Virus record (IMG/VR): IMGVR_UViG_3300042934_000841
Span: 1 to 62,493 of that record
DNA from: a virus
DNA length: 62,493 bases
Strand: one strand, 5' to 3'
Program-made: the position numbers and the translations under genes
Notes under the pieces: model-generated
Seen by the model: only the letters and a program-made list of their open reading frames with translations
Told to the model about the DNA's origin: nothing
Database searches by the model: none
Part shown: positions 9,461-18,245 of the stretch, in pieces
How positions within the stretch are numbered: position 1 is the first letter of the stretch
Layout of the letters: each line of letters opens with the position of its first letter

Positions 9461-9910
9461 TTACGCTGCCTGAGCAGGGGCAATGTAGCGGGTGATGAAA
9501 TCCGCGAAGCTGCTACGCGCTGTGGAGGCGTAGTTGTTGAACACGGCGGACGCTTGGTCGTCGGTCAAGCAGGCGTTGGTTGCACTGCGGTTGAGCAGAG
9601 CAGCAACGTCGCTGTTGGTCAGCAGGCGCGGTTCGTGGACCAGTGCGTAACGGGACTTGTAGAAGTCCACGGCGGCGTTGTAGCAGGTCTGCACGGAGAT
9701 CGGGTACATCTCGTTGATTTCGCCGATGATGCGCTTGGCCAGAGGGCCGGTCATCTCTTCGAAGTATTGCACCACCGAGGCCACAGGCGACGATGGCAGG
9801 GCTGCGGAGAAACCAATCTCAACAGCCAGCGACATTTCAAGGAAGACCTTCTTGTTCTGGCCTTCCGGGCATGCTTGGTCCAAGCACTTCAACAGATCAG
9901 TGATTTTCAT
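9461..9910 (-). CDS. Hypothetical protein, 149 aa
   Basis: A helical 149-residue protein with no motif I recognise. It starts 7 nt downstream of the stop of the metallopeptidase gene and is followed by the hairpin at 9429-9454. It therefore seems to be the second gene of a peptidase operon. An Ala/Ser-rich C-terminus (SSFADFITRYIAPAQAA) is visible. It could be a partner or substrate of the peptidase, or a small virion protein; neither is shown by the sequence. Confidence 0.7.
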   Translation of the reverse strand: MKITDLLKCLDQACPEGQNKKVFLEMSLAVEIGFSAALPSSPVASVVQYFEEMTGPLAKRIIGEINEMYPISVQTCYNAAVDFYKSRYALVHEPRLLTNSDVAALLNRSATNACLTDDQASAVFNNYASTARSSFADFITRYIAPAQAA

Positions 9911-9916
9911 GGGGTA

Positions 9917-11245
9917 TTAGCCTTTCGCTTGAAGCTGGTTGGAGAGTTCGAAGAGGCGGTTGTTGGCCAGCTCTTCCAGTTGACGCATGAACTTCATCTG
10001 AGCCGTCTTGCCGGTGACCACACCTGCAATGAAGTTGCCGATAAAGCCAGGGCCGAATTTGTTGACTTGCACGCCTTCAAGCGCTTTGTCGATGATCTCG
10101 ATGTCCTGGATCAACCCGAGCCGTTGTTCACGGGTCAGGTGCGGTTCTTTGGACGAGGCGATCATTTCACGGCGCATGGCCTTGAAACGGTTCGGGACGT
10201 CATCGTAGATGTCACCGCCACCGATGAAGGTCACGAGGCAGCTGATGGCCACACCCAGTGCAATCCAGATGCCCGCACCGGCCAAGGCTGCAACACCGGC
10301 CGCCGAGCCACCAATGGCCCAGGTACCGCCGACGGCGAAGATGGTTTGCACTTGACCAGCCAGGGCTGCCATGAACTGACCGAAGTTGCTGGAGTATTCC
10401 AACGGCTTCCAGCCACCTTCACGGTACATGCGGTCCAGTGCCGAGACGATGTGCGCACCGGCGCCATGACGGGCAGCGAACTGGTCCGCCACGAATTCGA
10501 ATGCACGGGCATCGTAGAAACGAGTACCGAGGTCCGAGCGGATCTTCTCAACGAATTCCGCCATGATCACTTGCTGCACGACCAGTGGATCAGGGTTCTT
10601 GTCGATGGTCCCCATGTCCTTGATCTTGTAGCCGGTCTTTTGCTCAGCGATCTTGAGCACGTCACGCACGACCACAGGACTTGCGCCTTCCTGGATCTTA
10701 CGCACGATCTCTTGGACCACGATGTTGGAGATGACGATACCACCGAGGTAGTACAGGTACATCACGCCATGGCCGAGTTCGTGGATGATCACCGCGGCGA
10801 TTTCTTCCGGGGTGAAGTAGGTGTTCATGCGAGTCTTCTCAAGGAAGCCCACGGAGAAGAACACGTCGAGCGGGATATCGCAGTAGATGCCACTGACCTT
10901 GCCAGTGCGCAGGTCTACAGACCCTTGGAACATCTCACGTTCACTGGCGATGCCGCCAGCCTTGCGAAGACGCTCTTTGATGGCTTCAGGACGCATGGGG
11001 GCAGCAATGTTGCTGTCGGCCACGACGATGCACGCGTTGGGCTCTTTGCTCGCTTGCAGGTGCATGCGAAAGTCAGCGCCAGTGTGGTGCTTGCAGGTCG
11101 CACTCATGCGTTTGAGAATGGCCAAACGCTCGGTCATGTCCTTGGTACCCATCAGAGCAGAGATGTGCATCGACAGTTCTTTGAGTAGCAGACCTTCTCG
11201 TTGGAAGTCAATCGCTTCCAGAGAGGCTTTTAATACGTGGTTCAT
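9917..11245 (-). CDS. Zinc metallopeptidase, probably virion-packaged
   Basis: A 442-residue protein. HELGH at residues 155-159 is a canonical HExxH zinc site. About 95 residues later EFVADQFAARHG offers the third acidic ligand (E250 or D254), as in gluzincin-type peptidases. A Gly/Ala-rich hydrophobic region at about 301-344 could span a membrane. I chose the ATG at 11245 because AGGGAC lies about 10 nt upstream; an in-frame start at 11305 would only add a non-conserved leader. The N-terminus (MNHVLKASLEAIDF) has the S-L-E pattern seen in the head protein at 1-1027, suggesting packaging and maturation cleavage. The substrate is unknown: cell-wall or host-protein cleavage after injection are options. 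Confidence 0.75.
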   Translation of the reverse strand: MNHVLKASLEAIDFQREGLLLKELSMHISALMGTKDMTERLAILKRMSATCKHHTGADFRMHLQASKEPNACIVVADSNIAAPMRPEAIKERLRKAGGIASEREMFQGSVDLRTGKVSGIYCDIPLDVFFSVGFLEKTRMNTYFTPEEIAAVIIHELGHGVMYLYYLGGIVISNIVVQEIVRKIQEGASPVVVRDVLKIAEQKTGYKIKDMGTIDKNPDPLVVQQVIMAEFVEKIRSDLGTRFYDARAFEFVADQFAARHGAGAHIVSALDRMYREGGWKPLEYSSNFGQFMAALAGQVQTIFAVGGTWAIGGSAAGVAALAGAGIWIALGVAISCLVTFIGGGDIYDDVPNRFKAMRREMIASSKEPHLTREQRLGLIQDIEIIDKALEGVQVNKFGPGFIGNFIAGVVTGKTAQMKFMRQLEELANNRLFELSNQLQAKG

Positions 11246-11385
11246 GGTAATTTGTCCCTGACTGTGGGTATTCAAAGAAACAATCATAATGATTAGCGGG
11301 GACAAGCTGTCATTTCTTACTTAGGGTCGGTATGTTCTGTAGAGGAACTTCCTCACCAGAATTCATTTGTTAGAAAGGATCGGTC

Positions 11386-13122
11386 ATGTCAACCGAAATC
11401 GATCTTAAAGGCGTGGACGTGTCCCGCATTGTAGGCCGTGAGTGTAAGCACGCTATCCTCACCGATAGCCGCAAGAATGATGAAGATGATTGCTTGACCA
11501 TTAAAGAGCTGGTGTACGTCAAACAAGACGACGGCTCCATTGTGCCTGTTCCAAACCTGATCTTTGCCAAGAACTACCCGGTGCCTTTCTGGATCACCAA
11601 AGAGAAGTTCCGTAACCACACGGACAAGAAAGAAGTCGAGTACGTCGACAAGCTGCGTGAATGCAGCAGTAACCGGCGTATGCTGGGCAAGTCCATTGTC
11701 AAGCACTTGGGCTACGGCAACCCAAACCAGCAGTTACGTGTGATCAACCGCAGCCAGTACGTTTACGGCGCAGACATGACGCCTAGTACGCTGGTCAAGC
11801 GCAAGTACAAGGAAAAGTGGCCAGGTCTGTTCACCACCAACCGTGTGGCGGTGCTCGATACTGAAACCGACATGTGGAACGGCAACGGCAAAGACATCAT
11901 CATCTCTACGGTGACGATGAAGGACAAGGTGATCATCACCATCTTGGACACTTGGATCAAAGATATCCCGGATGCCGAGAACACCATTCGTAAGGCACTG
12001 GACTACCATCTAGGTCACTGGATCAAAGCACGCAACATGAAGTTCGAGATCGTCATCATGAAGTCGCCGGGTGCAATGGCTGCTTTATGCATGGAACGTG
12101 CCCACCAGTGGCAGCCTGACTTCCTCACCGCATGGAACATGGACTTCGATATCAAGGTCCTGACCCGTGCGTTGGAGAAAGAAGGCTACGACTTGCCGGA
12201 TGTGTTCAGCGATCCACGTGTACCGCCTGAGTTCCGTCACTTCCGTTACAAGGAAGGTCCGACCACCAAGGTCAAGGCTGACGGGACCGTGGAGAACTTG
12301 CCACCGTCTGACCGTTGGAACGTAGTGGAAGCTCCTGCCTCGTTCGTGTGGATTGACCCGATGTGCGTGTACCGCAAGATTCGGACAGCAGCCGGTAAGG
12401 AGCCTAGCTACGGTCTGGACTTCACCCTCAAGAAGAACATGGGTGAGGAACTGGGTAAGCTGTATTTCCCCACCGGTGACTCCACTGCATCCCCTGGTAG
12501 TGTCGAATGGCACATGCAGATGCAGAAGGACTGGAAAGTCAACTACGTCGTCTATAACGTCTTTGACTGCTTGGCGGTAGAGTTGCTGGATGAGAAGACC
12601 ACGGACTTGGGGACACAGGTATCCATCCTGTCTGAATCCTCCGAGTACGCAATCTTCAACTCCAACCCGAAACGTAACGTGAACGAATTCTACTTCGCGA
12701 TGCAACAGGACGGCTTGATTGCCGGTACGTGTTCTGACCGGATGGAAGACGAGAACGACAAGGTGCTGCTCGGTAAGGAAGACTGGATCGTTACGCTGCC
12801 AACGCACAACGTGGTGGCCAACGGTATCTTCCTCATCAAAGAGCTGCCCACGGTTCGCTCCTTCGTGCGCAAGGCGGTCTCTGACGCCGACATTGGTTCG
12901 ACCTACCCGAACGGGGAGATCATCATGAACCTGTCGAAGATGACCACCATGGTGGAAGTCGGACGGGTGGCTGGTGTACTGCCAGCCAAACAGCGTTTGC
13001 TCGGTATCAACCTCACAGGCGGTCCTGTGAATGCGATCGAGATCATGACCGACGTCATGAAGGCACCAAACTCCTTCGAGCTGCTTGAAGCGTTTGAAGC
13101 TGAACTGGCTGAAGAGATCTAA
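11386..13122 (+). CDS. Family B DNA polymerase, exonuclease half with palm motif A
   Basis: A 578-residue protein carrying the front half of a family B polymerase. Exo I is LDTET (D158/E160), Exo II is AWNMDFD (N251/D255) and Exo III is YNVFD (Y390/D394). Near the C-terminus ADIGSTYPNG (D502) matches palm motif A (DxxSxYP). Motifs B and C are absent here and are found in the gene at 57691-59928. Together the two make one replicative polymerase with proofreading. The upstream region carries GGTATG at 11330-11335, a possible TATG-type promoter. The gene ends at the 13144-13173 terminator. Codon use looks normal and there is no sign of a frameshift; the split is a clean gene fission. Confidence 0.85.
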   Translation: MSTEIDLKGVDVSRIVGRECKHAILTDSRKNDEDDCLTIKELVYVKQDDGSIVPVPNLIFAKNYPVPFWITKEKFRNHTDKKEVEYVDKLRECSSNRRMLGKSIVKHLGYGNPNQQLRVINRSQYVYGADMTPSTLVKRKYKEKWPGLFTTNRVAVLDTETDMWNGNGKDIIISTVTMKDKVIITILDTWIKDIPDAENTIRKALDYHLGHWIKARNMKFEIVIMKSPGAMAALCMERAHQWQPDFLTAWNMDFDIKVLTRALEKEGYDLPDVFSDPRVPPEFRHFRYKEGPTTKVKADGTVENLPPSDRWNVVEAPASFVWIDPMCVYRKIRTAAGKEPSYGLDFTLKKNMGEELGKLYFPTGDSTASPGSVEWHMQMQKDWKVNYVVYNVFDCLAVELLDEKTTDLGTQVSILSESSEYAIFNSNPKRNVNEFYFAMQQDGLIAGTCSDRMEDENDKVLLGKEDWIVTLPTHNVVANGIFLIKELPTVRSFVRKAVSDADIGSTYPNGEIIMNLSKMTTMVEVGRVAGVLPAKQRLLGINLTGGPVNAIEIMTDVMKAPNSFELLEAFEAELAEEI

Positions 13123-13143
13123 ACAAAGAAAAAAAGAAACAGA

Positions 13144-13173
13144 CATACAGCCCGGCTCACGCCGGGCTGTATG
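13144..13173. terminator. Bidirectional terminator, 13-bp stem
   Basis: CATACAGCCCGGC and GCCGGGCTGTATG pair perfectly around TCAC, between the convergent stops at 13122 and 13182. An A-rich stretch precedes the stem. TATG flanks it outward on both strands. Confidence 0.85.
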
Positions 13174-13181
13174 CTGTCTGC

Positions 13182-13943
13182 TTACTTACTCCACGGGAAC
13201 GTGTGGATCTTGAACTCATCAGCCATGGCGAAGAGATTCGTCATGTTCTTGATGATGGTGGATTGCAGATCAGCTTGATCTTTGTTCTCTACCGTTTCCA
13301 ACAACTGGTCAGGGTAGATGTCCAGCATCATCGCTGTGATCAGGGCTTCCACACCGTTCGGCCCTAAGGCGGGTTGTTCAAGGATGAACTCCCGTGTACC
13401 GAGGTCAAAGCAGATCAACACACGTTTGGGGTGCAGGTTGAAATTCCCTTTACGATGTGCTGGTTCTTCGAAGACACCGTAAACCTTGGAACCTTCGAAG
13501 ATCACCACCTTCATGACTTGCGGGCCTACAACGATGGTGTGGACTTTCTCACCGAAAGTTGTGTCCACCTGATCCCGTGCTGCGAAGTAGTCGATGAAGA
13601 CGTACGGGTCTTCTGGGAATACCAGCGAACCTTCAGGTGCTTTGATTGGCTGGATCGGAGAAGGCTGTCCACTTACAGGCGGTTGATGCGGGTGGTCGTC
13701 CAAGAAGCCATGAGCGGCTTCCAGTGCTGCCAATAACGTAACCGGACTCACGGTACTGGAAGCATTGATCCACTCGCTCTGGCGACGCGCCACGAGCTGG
13801 TAGAGTGCGTCAAAGGTCTCCGAACGCATCGGGTGTTCTAGCGGTTGAAGGTGCTTGTCGAATTCCTTCAACCGCTTGTGCAGGCTTTCGCTTTGGTTCA
13901 GGACGTTCAGAATGTCCGAACGTGTCGATACGGAATTGGTCAT
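13182..13943 (-). CDS. Hypothetical protein, 253 aa
   Basis: An alpha/beta protein without a recognised motif. The N-terminal ~60 residues are helical and charged. A Pro/Gln-rich linker lies near residues 90-110, and a beta-rich domain follows. I placed the start at the ATG at 13943 with a weak GAGACC upstream; a GTG four codons earlier is possible. It follows the 53-aa gene by 8 nt and is the last gene of the leftward operon that ends at the 13144-13173 terminator. Confidence 0.75.
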   Translation of the reverse strand: MTNSVSTRSDILNVLNQSESLHKRLKEFDKHLQPLEHPMRSETFDALYQLVARRQSEWINASSTVSPVTLLAALEAAHGFLDDHPHQPPVSGQPSPIQPIKAPEGSLVFPEDPYVFIDYFAARDQVDTTFGEKVHTIVVGPQVMKVVIFEGSKVYGVFEEPAHRKGNFNLHPKRVLICFDLGTREFILEQPALGPNGVEALITAMMLDIYPDQLLETVENKDQADLQSTIIKNMTNLFAMADEFKIHTFPWSK

Positions 13944-13951
13944 GGTCGGTC

Positions 13952-14113
13952 TCACTTAGCCTGTGCGGTTTGGTTAAGCTGCTCGGTGAGCAGTGCTGCG
14001 AACTTGTTCTTCTCCGCAAGGGAGAGGTTGTTGAAGGCTTGCAGTTCACGAGCCTTGTTGGTGAAGGTCGTTTGGATGAAGCGTGCAGCGCCACGACGTT
14101 TAGCGGTTTTCAT
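13952..14113 (-). CDS. Small basic protein, 53 aa, paralog of the one at 14538
   Basis: A short gene with a strong AAGGAG 8 nt before its ATG. The product is basic at the N-terminus (MKTAKRRGAARF) and contains FNNLSLAEKNKF at about residues 27-38. The 63-aa protein at 14538-14729 has FNNLSLTEKNRI, so the two are paralogs sharing a short helix-turn-helix-like or adaptor motif. Function unknown; basic composition suggests nucleic acid or protein binding. Confidence 0.75.
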   Translation of the reverse strand: MKTAKRRGAARFIQTTFTNKARELQAFNNLSLAEKNKFAALLTEQLNQTAQAK

Positions 14114-14191
14114 GCTCGTTGCTCCTTAAATTGGTTAGGGTGTTGCAGTAATAAAGGGTTAGGTGTACTGGAAATAAAGGTAAGCGCATAA

Positions 14192-14212
14192 AGCCCCAGC
14201 CGAAGCCGGGAG
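14192..14212 (-). terminator. UUCG hairpin followed by CTTTATGC
   Basis: Read leftward, CCCGGC-TTCG-GCTGGG forms a stem capped by a stable UUCG loop, followed by GCTTTATGC. It separates the membrane-protein gene at 14228 from the 53-aa gene. Confidence 0.65.
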
Positions 14213-14227
14213 TTTATGGTGTCAGTG

Positions 14228-14479
14228 TTACAGAAACGGTGCTACATACTTCATCACGTTGACCAGCAGTGCAGGTGAATTTGGAAAGAGTGTGACCCAG
14301 ACCAAGATAAAGAATATCCACTTGAACATGTCTCCTAGGGAGATTTCAACTTTGACTGATTGAAGTAACCACTTGACCCATTTATTTAAGGTCTTACGGT
14401 TAGGGATCAATCGCTTGTACCACGCAGGTTGTTTATTAGTCGGTCCCGCTACGACTTTCTTTGGTTTACATTTCTTCAT
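14228..14479 (-). CDS. Small single-pass membrane protein, 83 aa
   Basis: A very basic N-terminus (MKKCKPKKVV, then KRLIPNRKTLNKWVKW) precedes one clear membrane helix at about residues 53-75 (WIFFILVWVTLFPNSPALLV). An AGAGGAA Shine-Dalgarno sequence lies 5 nt before the ATG. The positive-inside rule puts the N-terminus in the cytoplasm. It is an accessory protein in a cluster of very small genes; superinfection or membrane functions are possible but not shown. Confidence 0.7.
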   Translation of the reverse strand: MKKCKPKKVVAGPTNKQPAWYKRLIPNRKTLNKWVKWLLQSVKVEISLGDMFKWIFFILVWVTLFPNSPALLVNVMKYVAPFL

Positions 14480-14537
14480 GATTTCCTCTTGGGTTAATGA
14501 AAAGGCAGGGGCTTAATTGCCCCCGCCAGTTTGCTTC

Positions 14538-14729
14538 CTATACCTGAAGCGTAGGTTTACTGCCTTCGTTTGCTCGTTTCAGATCCTTGCGGACCTTACG
14601 AATCCTGTTCTTCTCAGTGAGAGACAGGTTGTTGAAGCGATGGCGCTTCATTTTCCTGTACGCCTTCTTGGACACCAGCGTTTGCCGTTGTCGTCGAATG
14701 GGTACATCCAGAACCAAGTAACTGGTCAT
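14538..14729 (-). CDS. Small basic protein, 63 aa, FNNLSL family
   Basis: A highly basic 63-residue protein (many K/R in both halves) with FNNLSLTEKNRI at about residues 32-43, shared with the 53-aa protein at 13952. GAGGGA lies upstream of the ATG. It is probably a nucleic-acid or protein-binding accessory factor; nothing more specific can be read. Confidence 0.7.
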   Translation of the reverse strand: MTSYLVLDVPIRRQRQTLVSKKAYRKMKRHRFNNLSLTEKNRIRKVRKDLKRANEGSKPTLQV

Positions 14730-14739
14730 TGTTTATCCC

Positions 14740-15093
14740 TCAACGCAGGGGCGGCGGTGGATAGTTCTGCGGGTTGAGTTGGCGATCCACGTGTGCTCGC
14801 TTCTTTTCCCACTCCTCCATCCACATGACATCCCCGATGCTGGGATCAGCGACTGGCATAATCTCATCCAGTTCAATCTGCACATTGGGGTTGACGACCT
14901 CCATGGGATAGCCTGAGTAGAACACCATCTCGCCTACGCCATTGACGAAGGCGGCCCGGAACTCAACCAGCTTCATGTCCGGGTAAGGATTGCGGTGAAC
15001 AATCCTCAGCAACAACTCAGGAGCCCGCTTAAGCCTGAACTCCACGTTGGGAGTCAGGCGGGCAAGCTTTTGCTTCGCGAAGAAGTCTTGCAT
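14740..15093 (-). CDS. Hypothetical protein, 117 aa
   Basis: A 117-residue alpha/beta protein with an acidic middle (VQIELDEIMPVADPSIGDVMWMEEWE) and a Pro-rich end (NPQNYPPPPLR). No family recognised. It is part of the leftward accessory operon, 10 nt from the next start at 15104. Confidence 0.7.
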   Translation of the reverse strand: MQDFFAKQKLARLTPNVEFRLKRAPELLLRIVHRNPYPDMKLVEFRAAFVNGVGEMVFYSGYPMEVVNPNVQIELDEIMPVADPSIGDVMWMEEWEKKRAHVDRQLNPQNYPPPPLR

Positions 15094-15103
15094 GAATCAC
15101 CCC

Positions 15104-15256
15104 TTACGAAGTGAACTTGACTTCTTTCAACTGCTCACGCAAATGGGCCACAGCCAGTTCGTTCTTGGCTTGACGGCGTTCGGCAAGCTTCTTGCCGCCG
15201 AAGAAACCGGCGACACCGACCAACAGGCCAGTTGCAGCGTACAATGCATTGTTCAT
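15104..15256 (-). CDS. Small membrane-anchored peptide, 50 aa
   Basis: MNNALYAATGLLVGVAGFFGG is a glycine-rich membrane helix, followed by a charged amphipathic tail (KKLAERRQAKNELAVAHLRE). It lies tightly between the genes at 14740 and 15260 (3 nt gap to the latter), so it is very likely translated. The GxxxG pattern suggests helix packing or oligomerisation. Function unknown. Confidence 0.7.
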   Translation of the reverse strand: MNNALYAATGLLVGVAGFFGGKKLAERRQAKNELAVAHLREQLKEVKFTS

Positions 15257-15259
15257 GAC

Positions 15260-16624
15260 TTACTCCATGTCAACCGGTTTGGTGACGTAATGGGTGTTGA
15301 GGGTTGAGATCAGCTGCGAGAAGAACCGACTGTTCACTTCGCCTTGATCACGGTTGTTGGTGAGTTGTGGGGAGAAACGACCAGCGCACCACATTGGCTG
15401 CACGATGATCTTGGGGTCGCGGTTGTTCACCTTGACTTCGATCTCAGCGTCGTGGTACAGGTTGACTTTGCAGCGCAGGTCCAGCTTGACGCCTCCCGGC
15501 GTGGTGGAGGTCAGGGCCTTCAGGTGGTTCTTCAGAGGTTTCATGATCCCCTTGACACCTGTGCGGATTTCCCACTCGACGCCATGGCTGATCGCGTTCT
15601 CGACAATGATGTCGCCACCGGACCACACGATGTTCAGTGCAGTCAGGTTGAACGTCGGCATCAGCGAGGCCATCGCTCGAATCGCTTGGTCGGCGATGTA
15701 CGATTCGATTTCCTTGTTCATGCCTTTGTGGGTGTGGTCTGTCAGCGCCGCGTCCACGTAGATGGCCACGTCTTGTTCACGGATGTTGAAAGCCGAGATC
15801 AGTTCGTGATACGCGACGCTGCCGTGGCCATTCATGAAGTTGGTCATGTTCACCAATTCACGGAAGACTGGATCGACAGACAGGTTGGCGTTGGGCAGCA
15901 TGGCCAGTGCATTACCGGCAACACCTTCTTCGCCTTCCTCCATAGGGTTCATGTCACGCATGCTGGCTTCATACGTGCGCAAAGCGCGGTTGACGTACCC
16001 GTAGGTAGAGTCGTCTTTGCCGAGCACCAGTTTGACCGGAGTGTGACGGAACATGCTGCGTATGTCCAAGATCTCGTGGCCACCTTGCATGCGGTCGAGC
16101 AGAGTGCGCGTTTGCATCGACGAGAAGATCTCGTTCACCCGGTTAAGGGATTGCTCACCCTCGCCGTAGATGATCAGCGTGTCCTTGATCAACTCGGTTC
16201 TGTGGTGAAGGTTACCCTTACCTTCTGGACCTCCGGGGATATAGGGATCTCTGGCAAAGATCGTGTTGCGATCAAAGTAGAGCTTGAGGTTGGCGTGCAG
16301 TTCAGTGGCAGGTTCCGTGTAACCGGAAACCACCTGCACTTCTTTGCGCCCTCCACCATGCTCGGTTTCCAACGTCATGACGAAGGAGAAGCGCTGAGCA
16401 TTCAGATCCATCTCAACTGGCTGCCCTTCCGGATAGCGCTGATGGAACGTACGGGTGACCAGCGAGACCACTTCGTTGCTGGCCATGCCTTTACGCTGAG
16501 CATGCTCAGCCAAGGTGATGAGCGAACTGACGTGGTTCGGTGCAGCGGTCGGGAAGGAGAGTTGAGCCCCATATCGCCCGACGGTGTGGAAGTGCAGACT
16601 TTTGACAATCGGTTGCGGTTTCAT
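15260..16624 (-). CDS. Paralog of the gp69-like protein at 42921, 454 aa
   Basis: I start this at the ATG at 16624, preceded by AAGGAAA. Several blocks align with the 504-aa protein at 42921-44435. QVVSGYTEP corresponds to HEISGYTDG, a following LKLYFDRNT to MCLYFNSVT, LSVDPVFRELV to VTVDPVFEEMS, and a C-terminal beta-rich section also matches. The two therefore arose by duplication. By gene order the other copy matches phiKZ gp69, a protein reported to license protein import into the phage nucleus (Imp1/PicA); this copy sits apart in an accessory operon and may have specialised. The function is inferred. Confidence 0.7.
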   Translation of the reverse strand: MKPQPIVKSLHFHTVGRYGAQLSFPTAAPNHVSSLITLAEHAQRKGMASNEVVSLVTRTFHQRYPEGQPVEMDLNAQRFSFVMTLETEHGGGRKEVQVVSGYTEPATELHANLKLYFDRNTIFARDPYIPGGPEGKGNLHHRTELIKDTLIIYGEGEQSLNRVNEIFSSMQTRTLLDRMQGGHEILDIRSMFRHTPVKLVLGKDDSTYGYVNRALRTYEASMRDMNPMEEGEEGVAGNALAMLPNANLSVDPVFRELVNMTNFMNGHGSVAYHELISAFNIREQDVAIYVDAALTDHTHKGMNKEIESYIADQAIRAMASLMPTFNLTALNIVWSGGDIIVENAISHGVEWEIRTGVKGIMKPLKNHLKALTSTTPGGVKLDLRCKVNLYHDAEIEVKVNNRDPKIIVQPMWCAGRFSPQLTNNRDQGEVNSRFFSQLISTLNTHYVTKPVDME

Positions 16625-16634
16625 GCAGGTTTCC

Positions 16635-17255
16635 TTAATCGTCGGATTGCAGGGCTTTGAAAGCCAGGTGGAGTTTCTCCAGCTTCTCCGTTTTCTTCTT
16701 GTTCGCAGCACGCTCTTCTTCGAGCTGGGCGGCGAGGTCTTCGATCTGCTTGGCCATGGCCTTGATCGTTTCCCCAACGTTACCCAAGCTCTCTGCAAAG
16801 TTCAGCAACGACAGGAGGGAATCGGTCGCAGCAGCGGGTGCAGCAGGTTTTTGGGCAACAGAAGCAACGAGGGTAGCGGACATAGCAGGGCTCTCTTCAA
16901 CAGGGGTAGGGGTGGCTACTTCTTCTACAGCAGGTACGACGTGCAACTCTGGTACATGACGTCTGACGTTCTCTGGCTCAAGGTTCTGAGTCGGAGTCGG
17001 CATGACCAGTTTGCGGATTGGTGCACGGTGGTAGTGATCACGTCCCGTGCGTTTAAGTAGACCGGAGTCCGTGAGGTCATTCAAGCACCCCGAGATAACT
17101 TTCAGATCAGGCACGTTACCGCCGTTACGTGTTTTGATCTCCTGCACAATCGCCTTCACGGCCCACGGCTCTTGTATCGGTGTGGCTTCGTACACCTTAC
17201 GAGCAGTGGCGCTCTGGGTCCTGAGCATATTCTCAGCTTGACGACTAGATAGCAT
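16635..17255 (-). CDS. Winged-helix DNA-binding protein with C-terminal coiled coil
   Basis: Residues about 15-80 have a winged-helix pattern (helix, then VPDLKVISGCLNDLTDSGLLKR as recognition helix and wing). A Pro/Ala/Thr-rich linker follows (about 85-150). The last ~55 residues are a strong coiled coil (IEDLAAQLEEERAANKKKTEKL). This suggests a dimeric or tetrameric regulator or a nucleoid-type protein. It lies 11 nt upstream of the gp69-like paralog in the same operon, so the two may be co-expressed partners. Confidence 0.7.
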   Translation of the reverse strand: MLSSRQAENMLRTQSATARKVYEATPIQEPWAVKAIVQEIKTRNGGNVPDLKVISGCLNDLTDSGLLKRTGRDHYHRAPIRKLVMPTPTQNLEPENVRRHVPELHVVPAVEEVATPTPVEESPAMSATLVASVAQKPAAPAAATDSLLSLLNFAESLGNVGETIKAMAKQIEDLAAQLEEERAANKKKTEKLEKLHLAFKALQSDD

Positions 17256-17275
17256 GGCATTCCCTTAATGCGAGG

Positions 17276-18220
17276 TTATTCGGAGACTGGTTGAATCTTG
17301 ATCCACTCATGGTTCACGACAGGCACCATGTGTTCGTCAAGCAGCTCCTCGTTCAGCGAGGTGTAGAACTTGACCGCGGGCTGATCAGGCTTGGCCGGAT
17401 CTTTGACTGCAATCAGCATCACCACGTTTTGCCAGCCTTTGTCCTTGTCGTAGAAGTTGACCGACTCAACAGGGACAGGCCTTTGGGTTTCACCCCAGTG
17501 CGGATGCACGATGGAAATCATCGAGCCTGCACGCAGGTTCTGAAGCAACAGAATCCACGCTGCACGAGCAGGGGTCGCGTGTTTCAACGCCAACACCATG
17601 GAGGTGCCGACTTCAACACCGCCTACCCATGGAATGAAACGCTGTTCCATGGTCAAGCGCTCTTCTTCTGCGGCCAGCATGTGGTCCTTAGCTGTGCGAC
17701 GAAGTTCGAGACCTTCTTCGATGAACTCGGCCATTGTTGGTTTATGGACATCAGGGGCATGATCGCGGTAGTAGTCACCCAGTCGCTTCACAGCGTCTTC
17801 TTCGCGAGGGGTCATAGGGCGATCCATCTGAGGATGACGTTGCAGGATCTCCACCAGGTCACTGATGTCCTTCTCCGGTAGTGGTAGTAACGCCGCCAGT
17901 TCAGCGAAGGTATCAAGCGGTGCTGGAGCTTCAGTCACCAGACGCGTCATGGCCTCTTGCAGCGATGGACTGAGCGAATCACGTGTGCGCAGCTCACGGA
18001 TAGTCGCCAGCTTACCTTGCAGCCCAATCTCACTGACGACGGGGGCAGAGGCACGAGGCATGATCTGCTCCACGCCCATGTCAAACGTACGCAGCTTAGG
18101 ACGGATGGCGTGGGACTGGTAAAGCAGGTGACCACGATTCGTCAGTTCGTTGTCAACCACGCGCTTGATTTCCATCAGGTTGTCGGACTTGATGTCTTTA
18201 ACGGTTTCGGCGTTAATCAT
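17276..18220 (-). CDS. Hypothetical protein, 314 aa
   Basis: The start chosen is the ATG at 18220, with AAGGGGAAA upstream. The N-terminal half is helical and charged (residues 70-170, with MTPREEDAVKRLGDYYRD). The C-terminal half is mixed alpha/beta (HATPARAAWILLLQNLRAGSM). No motif recognised. It follows the 106-aa gene by 25 nt in the leftward operon driven from about 19050. Confidence 0.7.
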   Translation of the reverse strand: MINAETVKDIKSDNLMEIKRVVDNELTNRGHLLYQSHAIRPKLRTFDMGVEQIMPRASAPVVSEIGLQGKLATIRELRTRDSLSPSLQEAMTRLVTEAPAPLDTFAELAALLPLPEKDISDLVEILQRHPQMDRPMTPREEDAVKRLGDYYRDHAPDVHKPTMAEFIEEGLELRRTAKDHMLAAEEERLTMEQRFIPWVGGVEVGTSMVLALKHATPARAAWILLLQNLRAGSMISIVHPHWGETQRPVPVESVNFYDKDKGWQNVVMLIAVKDPAKPDQPAVKFYTSLNEELLDEHMVPVVNHEWIKIQPVSE

Positions 18221-18245
18221 GGGTTGTTTCCCCTTAAGGAATAGG

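Noticed and set aside
9431-11188. Long rightward open frame (585 codons) opposite the metallopeptidase
   Set aside because: It is the reverse-strand shadow of a gene with a catalytic HELGH motif, starts within a hairpin, and has shadow-like His/Val/Arg composition.
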